From assembly GCA_040954595.2 (NCBI GenBank), contig CM082597.2, forward strand, positions 4,340,001 to 4,404,000: 64,000 nt of DNA, in the 5' to 3' direction. Below the pieces are notes generated by a model. It saw nothing but the letters and a program-made list of their open reading frames with translations, was not told the DNA's origin and ran no database searches. The DNA is from Balanoglossus misakiensis (taxonomy: Eukaryota; Hemichordata). Positions 44,237 through 55,400 of this stretch are shown here, one piece after another. Both the position numbers and the translations under genes were made by a program. Each line of letters starts with the position of its first letter. Position 1 is the stretch's first letter.

Positions 44237-47200
44237 ATGGGAGTTCTTGTTTACGTAACGGCCATCGTTTGTGTCAGCTTCTACGTATTGGGTAAGTACA
44301 ACTTACAGTCGAAGAACAATTTTCTTTACTCCTGGGTTCAGAATAGTTTGCAAACTCATTATGGTGGACAAAAAAATAGCTAACTGTAATCGTTGCAATG
44401 AAAAAGTTGCTAATAAACTAAAATACATCCTTAAACGTTGTTTGAATGAGAAAGAAAATCGTCAATGACAACAGATGGCGAATGTGTCCCATTGTTTTCT
44501 GAGAGTAAGAAGAATTCGGCATAACGTATTTCACCCCTTTGTTTTTCAATGAAATGCAGCTGTGCGTGCGGTTGACTGCGACAAGGGCGTTCTAAACGAT
44601 AAAATGGTCACCTTCGCCGGCAATCGAGAGAGCTATATGAAGTTAACAGATGTAGACATCCCGGACCTGGACAAGTTCACTGCTTGCTGGTGGGTGCAGA
44701 CCTTCGTCACCACAGGGACAACGGCCGATATCACCTACTTCACGTACACCACCGACGACGAATACAAAGGTTCCATCTTCGCCAAAGACATCAGAAGTTT
44801 CAAGATCTACTTGAATCGTCTTCGAGTGTACGGCGGCTCCGACTTCGACATTCGCTACGGCATCTGGCACCATCTGTGCTTTGGGTGGTCGAACGCCGGA
44901 GGCGATTACCAAATTTATAAAGATGGTCTCCTGTTGAAGGAGGGCAGTGGGTTTAAGACAGGCGAGATTATCCGTGGAGGCGGTGTTCTCTACGTTGGGC
45001 AGTATCTCGCTGAAGCAACAGGTGAATTCTGGGCACAGCGGTACTCCTACAACGGCAACATGGACTCCTTCAACTTTTGGAACACTGTTGTAGAAAGGGC
45101 GCAAGTCGAGGTGATGGTTTGTTTACGTTGTTGATTTCTTTCAATGTGTTGTTGTTGTTGTTGGCTTTGCTACGTTTTGTAGCTTTGGACCTCCGAAGTA
45201 TATCACAAGCAAATTTCAAAAGTATATATATACGTTCGCAAATATTCACCAAATGTATAAGACCTTCTGTCACGTGTGAGTGTACACTGAAGGACCTTAA
45301 ATTTCGTTAAAGAAATCCTGAATGATTTAGAACGGAAGTTATGTGTACATGTATCTGCACATAGAGTTTATTATTTATAAATATATTTCTATGTTGATTT
45401 ATGTATGTATTTTCTTTGTTGCCAGACTCTAGCGGAAAGTCACAGCTCATCTTTGGGCTGTGGAAATTTAATCGCCTGGACAACGTTCAAGGATTCCGAC
45501 TTGGTCGGTGTCGTAGCAAGCGATACACCATTGACAGGAGGTGGGTATACACGTTCACATTATCTCTGTAATATCTGCTTAATCTTCCGGTGAGTTTGTC
45601 TGAGAGAGACACACGCAGTGACGGCATATGATAAATGTTGAAACGACCCAAAACGGGCCAAAACGAGCCAAACGACCATAAACCGGCTGAAACGAGCCAT
45701 TTCATCAAGTAAACGACCTAAAACAATCACTTTGGGTATTCAGGGGTTAGATAAAATCCCAAATTCTAGAGAAATACGGCGGAAACCAGCCAGACAGTTG
45801 ATCATTGCAAATATCCTATATATGGCACCAACGAGTTAACGGGCCCCATATCGCCTCCCAGCTACACACCTGAAATTCAGTGTTACAATGAATTCTGCCT
45901 CCGTTATTTTGCTTTTTTTCAGAACCAAGAGCAAATGATTGTGTAGGAGGACACTGTGACGACAAAATTTTCCGAATGGATAGCACCATCGGTAGCCATG
46001 GCTACGTCCAATCTTTTCAACCCGTTCCCAACCTCAAGGCGTTGACAGCATGTGAATGGGTGAAGACAACGGATAAGTTGGAAACCATCGGCCTCTTTGG
46101 TTATCGGTCCCTGGATGAGAGGGAAGGAAGTTTCAGCATCCGTAACCCGGGCAACTTGCAACTACACGTCAACGGCGAGGTAGGCGTGGAGAGTGGGGTG
46201 GACATCAGCGGCGGCGACTGGCACCAGATCTGTTTCACCTGGGAATCAGACGGCGGCAGACACCAGTACTACGTTGACGCCGAGCTGGCGGCATCCGGCG
46301 AGAACTTGGCGGCAGGACAGACTGTGCAGGGAGGCGGCATGGTGATAATCGGTGTCCCGATGCGCCGCGTGGGAGTCGAGTTCGACTGGAAGAACAGGTG
46401 CAACCACCAGATGAGAGATTTCAATGTGTGGAGCTCAGTTCTGTGTCAGGACACGATTTCTGTAAGTCCAAACCAATTTCTATTACTAGACATCAATAAA
46501 TAAATCGCCCCAATTCCATTTGTGTTGTAGGGACTATATTATTGAATGATCTTTTTCTAAATCCAGTTTGCCAATTTAGTACCAATTCATTGAGTGTAAT
46601 CGAAACTGCATGGTCACACTAGTAGTATGACATAAAATTTATTACATTATTGAGTTCACCTATCACAAGCCTGAGAGTACCTGTTGAAATTACTATATTA
46701 TAAAAAACAACAACCCCATAATTAATCCCCTTATGCTTGCCGCCTCTTGTCTTTTTTGACAAAGCTTTCCCTTGTTTCTCCAACCAGGAAATGTATAGTA
46801 AGCCACGCCAGAGTGGCTGTGGTGACGTCATATCCTGGCATTACTACATGGGTCATGACCTCTCTCCAGACGTTGATTTCAAAGTATTTGACGACACGGA
46901 CTTTCCAGCCGGTAAGTCTGACCAAGAATCCATTTAATTCTCCTGCTCGCTGTTAAAGTCGTGCTCAGTTTTCACATTGCTCAAGTGGACTCCATTTAGG
47001 AATGGAAAGCGGAAAGACTATTCATCACTCTCACAGGTTATGCCCGGGACACGTGGCGGTTGCACCATGCGGTAACAAACCCATTCGACCAAACTGTTGG
47101 GGGCGCACATTGACCTTTCTGGAATAGTCTATTTGATTTCATGGGGAGGGGGAGGGTCCGGGAAATGGAGACTGTGACGGATTTTTAAAACGGTATCTTC

Positions 47201-47371
47201 ACGTGTTTTTGAAAACATTACAGTCGGACGAATTTTCCAAACAAACTTCACAAGTGACTAATAACATGCAGTTCACCAACAAAGGTGTTTCTGAGTTTAG
47301 AAACGACTGCTGCTTATCCCTTCACGCCTTTAGAATGTCAATGTTTTTTTTTCTCGTTTACAGAAACGTAA
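44237..47371 (+). CDS. Secreted double pentraxin-like protein, gene E
   Basis: Coding exons: 44237-44291, 44560-45110, 45426-45540, 45923-46461, 46788-46911, 47364-47371; 1392 bases, 463 residues. Seen: a hydrophobic leader (MGVLVYVTAIVCVSFYVL) and two pentraxin-like domains. Signatures are HHLCFGWSN in domain 1 and HQICFTWES in domain 2, the latter a full pentraxin match. Domain 1 shares YFTYTT, EYKGS and RYSYNGNM with gene A although the two lie at opposite ends of the cluster. Domain 2 has PMRRVG, so the Gln of the QRR motif is lost here. Its start holds two cysteines (NDCVGGHC). The fifth exon is longer than in the paralogues (124 bases). The tail exon adds ET. E is the most diverged in domain 2. 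Confidence 0.9.
45645..45725. repeat. Degenerate AACGACC/AACGAGCC array in gene E intron 3
   Basis: About eight imperfect units of ACGA(C/G)CCAAA with GGGCC and ACCGGCTGAA variants. It is intronic. Confidence 0.7.
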
Positions 47372-47407
47372 ATCCTCGGCTTAACTCAGACCTGAACCTG
47401 CTCTTCC

Positions 47408-47413
47408 AATAAA
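47408..47413 (+). terminator. Polyadenylation signal of gene E
   Basis: AATAAA 37 bases after the gene E stop codon. Confidence 0.55.
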
Positions 47414-49440
47414 TTCAAGTAACACACATTGCTCGTTCTATGCAAAGAGCAGGTTGGAGGTCTCGAAAGCGAAACTAAATCAATGCTGTCTTGGAAAAAT
47501 CCGTAGTGACCTGGGAATATAATTCAATGTCAACAACTAATCAACAGAATGGCGATATAACATCTTGCCTGTTGAAGATTACTAACGATTCACTGCAAAA
47601 TTTTATGCAAAGCATGGTGGTGGGAAATTTATAGTAAAATTGATTCATTTGAAGCTTTATGTTTTATTTATTTTTTCATTTGCGTCAGTGCATTAAATAT
47701 CAAGCATAAAGAAACTACTGCGCATATTGTCATTGTTTCCGTGAGCAATGAGTGCAAATACCAAGCATTTACAAGGCCAAAAAACATGGTTTATTTCAGT
47801 GGTTACTTTCCTATGATTCTACTTGAAGAAAAACTACAATGCAGAGTGCTATGAACATGCTGTATGCACCAACAGTTAACATAACGAATACATTTATTGT
47901 CTATTTACAAAATTTGCGGGGATATACAGTAAAAAATAACACATAGAAATAATGCAAAACTTTACAAGAACTAAAAATGACATCATCCACTATGAGAGGC
48001 AGATCCACATGGATTAGTCATATATAACGGCTTCGATAAGCTCCTGGTGTTATAGGGGTGGACACAATACTGAAGAAGTTTTGAAAAGTTGTAGTTTATA
48101 TCGGACAAGTGTTATTTGACATAGCATTGTGACTGTTAAATCGGCCTTTCTGAAGTGGCTACAGGCTAGAAGCTGGCAAATAGAACCACATCTATTGCCT
48201 TTTCTTGACAACTACTTTTTGATAAATGAATACATCCTCCCTCCCTACACCATCTGCCATAGTGTCTATCACTTGTATGCTGCCTCCTTCAGAGCTTAAA
48301 GGTAAACGGTCGCTTCCAATTTACATACGGCCATATATAGCTGAAATGGGGTATTTCAGTGTTCTATAGAACATATTGTGGCGCTTTTTTTGCGTGTGCC
48401 ACCACCCACTGAAAATCTGTGATTGGCTAGATCTCAATTTGCCATGGTAACTATAGCTAAATTTCCGTCGGTGACCGTATACCTTTAACTACAGTAACAC
48501 CCTTGGATGCAAAACAGAATAAAGACACATCTGCACTAATGGCAGAATACACATCTCTTAGAACTTCTACCTTCAAAAGAATGCTTGCATCAACACATAA
48601 TAAAGCCAAGACATAATTATGCTTTTTTCTTATAAATAAAAGAACAAAATTAGACATACTGAACATAATTTCATATCCTTTATGGTGGCAAAACATGGCA
48701 TGTTTCACCATCTGGACACAATACAAACTGAGAACCATTTGATGTGATGTGGGCTGCTGATCATTTTAATAATGAAAGCCAAGCAGATTTGCATACATGT
48801 AAGTATATATACAGTTATGGTTAGAAGGTAGTTTCTGTCGATTTAGTGAGATGATGTGGCAAGATTTGTACGGTTATATACAGCCAGGAAAATACAGAAG
48901 TCTGTGATATCGAGAATTGACGATAGGTCTCAACTGATCATTTATTGCCAAGGTTGTTAACAGCATGCCCTTCAACCCTTTGTTTTTATAATTATGCTGA
49001 AAGTTGAGAATGTCATTTGTGGATAGGACTGCAATGCCATTATACCGACAAGACAATGAAATGTGCATCTGAAATAATGTACAACCCACACAGATATGGC
49101 TGGTAGTTTTTTCATTGCACACATCTTTAAGACGGAACAGACCCTCCCAAAATGAATTTAGTTTTCCGATGTATGTAGGTGTGTGTGTGAGTGTGGGAAT
49201 GACCATTTTGCTAGAAGCTGTGCCTATGCTTATTCTGTGTATATAAACACTAACGTTGCAAACATATGCAGAGTGGGACAAAATGAAAATACAGACTTCC
49301 TGTTTAAAAAAAAGGGAAATATACAATATGAAGCAGATACTGGACTTATAGTCACTCAAACCCTGCCACCCCTATCCCAAAGTGTAATCTCCCTGGATAC
49401 ATAATTCCCGCAAGTGTCTTACAGATGATTTCTGTTACTG
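47414..49440. other. Convergent intergenic DNA between gene E and the USP gene
   Basis: No gene supported. The 161-codon minus frame at 48874-49359 has no recognisable domain and runs through AT-rich DNA; most of it is probably USP 3' UTR or downstream flank. A TTTATT at 48941-48946 is a possible minus-strand AATAAA. Contains dispersed repeat X copy 2. Confidence 0.45.
48392..48476 (+). repeat. Dispersed repeat X, copy 2, with X-box-like palindrome
   Basis: Matches 841-928. The central TTGCCATGGTAAC at 48439-48451 is close to an RFX X-box. Confidence 0.7.
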
Positions 49441-52400
49441 CTATGAAGAAGCAGATTTCTCATTTAGGTTATATACACCACTATGGAGGACCATCTCCAT
49501 GATTTCTATGTATCTTTCACTCAGGTCTTCTGACTTCCGTCTTGACAGGGTTGGTGTTTTGAGGGTACAGGCCTCTGCTGAGACATCGATAAGTTTGGGT
49601 AATAAGTCCTGGAATTTTTCTTGGAGGGATGCTGCAATATAAATGAAATATTAATTAATTAATATTAATTTTTTATATACTGCATTATATAATGCATCTC
49701 AATGTGCTTTACCAATATCTAGTAGCTATGAGGCAATGATGCTATGATTAATATTAAATATAAAGTTCCTAGTAAACAGTCATAAAAAAGATTCTACAGA
49801 CATTATAGAAGTCTGTAGCCTATAGTATCTCCAATGAAGTTTATAGAATTTCTATGGATATCTATAGAATTCTATGTAATTTTTGACCTCTTCTACTGAA
49901 ATCTATAGAATGCTATTGAAATCTATAGAACATTTTTTATCAGAGTTAAGAATTATGGGCACATTTTGCCTGACCAAATGCCAAATGAAAATATTTTGCA
50001 GTCCACGTAAGACCACCATATATTCTTACCATTAATTTCTTGTCCTAAAAAGCTATACCATCTATCCCTTATATCTTCGGCAGCGCTGTTGTCTTCCGGG
50101 TATTTTGAACTGGACAAGATCCCGAGACATGGCACTACATATTCCTCTACTATTTTCAAAGCTTCGTCGGCCTCCCTCTCGTCATCGGATTCAAACGCTG
50201 TAGCACACTGGTCATTCAATTGCTGCCGAGCAAAGAAATTTCCACCAAAAATCAATTCAGTTTTCAACAATATCGTTGCATTGCAGGTTGGCAGCTGGTT
50301 TGATTTCAAGGGTGCCTAGAATCCTGGCACCCAGGCCTGTTAGGCTGCCAAGTGCGTGTTACTCAGTAGGGCCTATGGCCCTTAAGCCAAACCAGTGCAA
50401 ACCTGTACGTATGAGAGCCATGTCAAGACAGTCAAAATACGTCTAAGAAGAAAAATGGCACATGCGTATTTTAAGGGACACTCTAAACAGGTATGACACC
50501 CAGTAGCATTAGGGTTAAGTATGTGGTTTTGAAAATTGAATCTTAATTAAAGGCTGACCTTCTTTATCAGCTTTATCCAAAAGCAAATGGATTAACTTGA
50601 TAAAGATTTCAATGGAAAACAATAGGTTTGTACCACAGAAACATTCAATATAAACAACAGATAATGCAAGAACCAGAGATTGACCATTGAATATCGAAGA
50701 TATAGTCACCTATCCAACTTTAGCCACAATTGCCATGCGACGAAAGTTTGAACTTACCAGAAGACATTCTCTTCTGTACACCGATACAAGCCTGTCATCT
50801 ACTGAATAATACTTCTCTTCTGGTTTGAGAACTGAATTGAATTTGTGTGCATATACGAAGTACGGCAGTGCAGCTTGGTAACTAGACAGAAAACATCAGA
50901 ATAAATATTCAGCATTATTGCAGAACAAGTTACCACACTCAAATGCTAACAGGACAAAGTCTCTCTCTCGCTGCCCTTTTTCCATTAATTATGTTTGATA
51001 CAATACACTGTTTATGTTTCAACATGTGGATATTTAGTGAATCAGTGTTTACCATTTATTCATTTTGGCGAGTTTTTTTCTCTCATATCCTACAAACAGG
51101 ATAGAAGTTGTGTGTGGTTGAATGTTGATACACTATATTCACTATCACAAGATTAGTGTATCAAATGATTAATAAAACACAAGTCTTGTGCAGTGATATA
51201 GCAAATATAGATAATGCGCACTTACTTTTCTTTTGAATGGTATGATTCTAACCCTACTAGAAGAAGTGATACGACTCTCCTAAGAGCTAAATAGTCTTCG
51301 TGCCATTTTGTATACTTTTCCATTTGTTCTGGTGTTAGCACCATCGAGTCCATTTTCTTCAGGGCAGCTCTCTTGATTGACTTGCAACTGCAAGGAGACA
51401 AGTCAAGTCAAGTCAAGTCAATCAATCAATCAATCAATCAACCAACAAACCAACCAACCAACCAACCCAATCCGAATTTTTTTTTAAAAGACTAGTATCC
51501 ACCACATTGTGGTTGCAACTATGTAACACCGTTTATCATCGAAAATCAATGCGTCGTCACTTTTTACTGCATTTCCAAGTGAACATATATTTGTTGGCAG
51601 GGTATCCCTGAATAGGGGAACAATGACAACGGTAAAATTGCATATATTGAGCCCTGTTGATGGTAAGAGTGTTGGCGTACAGAGGACAGTAGTTTATATA
51701 ACACATAGAGATTAGATCAATTACCGACGCAAGAAATTTGTGCATTGACCTACCTATTGTCAAACGTCAACCCTTTGAAAGCAAACTGTTCGTATATCGT
51801 TCTCTCAATGACGTACATCGGTGCACCGTTCTTCAAGAAAAAGATGATGCCACTTTTCAGGCGATAGTCCTGCTTTGGATACATCTGATCGAACCGGTCT
51901 GCAATGGACTGCAGTCTTCTCAACTCGTCCTGAAATGCCTGTTGAATATATATAATGGTGCATCATCAGAAATGCTGGCTGAGGGGAAATACTCCGTATA
52001 ACATAATGCAGAGAAGTTAAAAGACATTACAGCTGCGACGTTTCATTGTGTTTTCCAGACTTTGCTAAGTACAAGCTCGGTCGTAGTGTCTTGTTATGCC
52101 CCTATATCGCAATGAAATATCTGCTACACAGTAAGTGTAGCCCTGCTGTCCTACCATTCAAACACTGTTATGTATATGTGTGGCAATTGATAAATCTTTT
52201 CAAATGTTGTGAATTCTGTTGGTGCATTTCATTGGTTCTAGGACAGTCACCCCCTGAAAATTTCCCCATCTGAATTTTACCATGATCATACCCCTAACCC
52301 TAGCCCCAATTAGTGCCTGGGTGGTATTTGCCCAGGGGGTAACTGTCCTGACACGATCCCATGTACACTGACCTGCGAAAGAGCCTCTTCAGCACCAGAC

Positions 52401-55400
52401 TTCAAATACACACTCTTGACTCGTTCTATTGCCAGAGTACTTCTCTCGTAGGTTATTTTATTATGCTCGGTTTCGAGCCCCACGCTTGACGCCGGTGGGC
52501 TCGCTGGGGGCAGTTCAGAGGTCGGGGCACGCACGGGGGATGATGGCGAGCCTGGTACAATTTGTGCCTGTCCAGCCACTGTGCCAGTTTGTGCTGGGAA
52601 AGATGGAAAATTGAAGTAAAGTTAATATCCACAAAGCAAAGCTAATATTCACCAAGATGAATTGTAATATTTTATCTTGATTTCACGAAACAAACAATTG
52701 AAATTTTGACCTTCTTTGCAGCCTTCAAGGAGACAAGAGAAATGTTTCCGATGTCACATTTTTGGAAGATGCAACTGAATCATTATGCAGTTCTTGTTTT
52801 GCATTGCAAAACTTGCTACAAGGCTATAATGATCCACATCACATAGCCCTGTAAGGACAGCATGAAGTTAATCTGAAAACTTCAAAACAAAACCATGCAA
52901 CGTTTTGATGTAGTACACACTCTACAGTACTTAATATGCATTTCATTTCACTGATCATATCCAGGCAAACCAATTAGGATACATGCTTATGAATTAACAA
53001 ATGGAACTAAATATATAACACTGAAAGAATACAGATGGTGCCCAAATACTATGACATTTTCTTCATGTTTCATTCTGCCCTTGTTTTAAGTCTGTAGAAT
53101 TACATCTGTGGAACATCATATGATACACAATTCATAATTAGTTAGTAGGGTTGAACACATGTACAGTACATGCAATGCTACAGGCAAGCTATCAAGGCTA
53201 GGCTCCTCAAAATTCTACAAGTACACGTACTATGATGAATGAGTTACCTGCATATTATTTTAGCTACTGATGAGACAACAGAACGGTCTGATAGACCCCA
53301 GTTTAGACACTAATTTTATTTCAATGGTTAGTAATGTTCATGCCTTCAAAACTACATTTCCTGGTTAGGTAGACTCGATTTAGAATCTAATTTTCTTTTA
53401 ATTAGTGACAAGCATGCTTTCGAAACTACCACATGGCCAGGCAACTTCTCTGACTAAACTCCATATACCTCTGTAGTTTGCTGGGTGTCTGATAGGATCT
53501 CTGTCTCTCTCCCTTTGTCTCACTCTTACTGACAGCCTGTCTGGAACAGGGTCTCGCTCACTCTCCCCTCTGTCAGTGATAAAAGCTCTCTCCCTTTCCC
53601 GTCTGACGGGGACAAACTCTTTGTCTTTGTCAGGATCTGAATCTTGTTCCCTAAACGGGCTGTGTCCCGGCTGTTTCAGTGAAACTGAAGGAACAATGAA
53701 ATGCATTACACCAAGTGGCACAGAATATGCTAAGATACATAAATATGGAATCTGTATAATGCTACCAAATAACCACCATCATTCCTGCCTTAGACTTGTA
53801 ACCTTAAATGTTTACTTAACACGTACAAGGTACCTATTTTTTAAATGTACAACACCTGATAAGCTTTATACATGTAAGGAGTGATCGCAAACACTCTAAA
53901 TGGTACAACTAATTACTTTTCACTATTCTCTACACTTTATCAAAATATATTGAGATTGATGTGCCATGTATTACCTGCCATACCACCAGAATACTGGATT
54001 TTCAGAGGGAAATTGTACTTCACAAAATTGTATTGTCACTTTAGATCAATATGTACCAGTGTTTTTCTCTAGATTTTATCACAAAATGCATGCATTGCCA
54101 CAAGTAATCAACACCTCGTGTGAAGAACCACTGCTTGGAAGCACAGCAATGCACAGCATAAAACTAAAACGTGTTCAATTAATTTCAATTATTTTTTTCT
54201 GCCTACTTGATGTTGTTGATGACTTCGGTTCACTGACAATGGTGACTTCGTCCATGGCAGCCGCTTTCCGGATCTGCTCGGCGTCCCAGTCGGCCATTTC
54301 TTTCTCGAATCTCGTGTTATCGTCGATCACAAGCTGTCTCAGATCCTCTGCCAACGAGTCGAGGCTGAGTTTCGTCTGTCCTGTTTCGTCATCTGTGTGT
54401 TCTATCAAAGAGATTAGTTTACGTCACAATATGAAAAAAAAAAAAACAGTTCTGCACACTGTCAGATTTTGTAAGTTTTTCCTTTCAAGACACAAGCTCT
54501 TCTAAGAGCCTTTAACCCTTTCACCACCATGGTTCAGTCCAAACCGGTTGTTTTATATGGCACGGTTGGACCACTATAGAGCGAAATGGGGGTGAAAGGG
54601 TTAAATCAACCAGCTGGTTATCTCCATCTAACTATTAACATAAACATTTCTATTGTGTAAATTAATCACAAAATACTCACCAAATTTGTTAATTAGAGGA
54701 TTACAGTATGCCAAGAAATTTCGTATATCCGCTAAATATTTTTATTACTAGCACATTCTAACAAGTTATTTTTTCACATGCCAAACATATCCTACCTTTA
54801 AATAACTCGCTCTTATTCTCGTCGACATACATGAGGCAGTAGGCACTAGCATTTCCCGAGCCACCCACAGACTCTCTCTGCAATTCTTCCCACGAGACTT
54901 CAACCACTGCGATGTCGTTGAACTTCAACCACTTGTTGTTTTTGTGATCTCTGATGTATGCCCAGTAGTGACCAGCCGATGCTTGGCCTTCGTGGACCAA
55001 CACGGCATGTAACAAATATGGAAACTGGAATAAAAAATATTTTAATCAGTCATTTGAATTACATATTTTAACACTTTTACTTTGTTATCGTGGAAGGTAG
55101 ATCATCACTGTGCACTGGGAGATAAAATGAATATTGAAGGTATGTAATAATAGGGAAATACTCAAATATGGCCTTGAAAATCTGATAGTATGCTGCACTT
55201 ACTTTTTTCAACTCGTCTGCATCATACATTGCATCTATGCATTGGTTTAAGCGGTGGATATGTGCTTGTAAATCTGTAATTGCAATCATGAATTAAAAAC
55301 AGCGTCAATAAATTGTTAGTTTTTATTCGTACAGTAAGTGATGCAATATTACAGTGAAACTCCTTGTGGTCTATGGTGAACTTGTTTCAGAGTTTTGCAC

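Noticed and set aside
48874-49359. 161-codon minus-strand open frame
   Set aside because: AT-rich, no motif, and lies just downstream of the USP stop codon, so it is more likely 3' UTR or flank.
53966-54505. 179-codon plus-strand open frame
   Set aside because: Antisense to USP exon 16 and flanking introns, with no domain.
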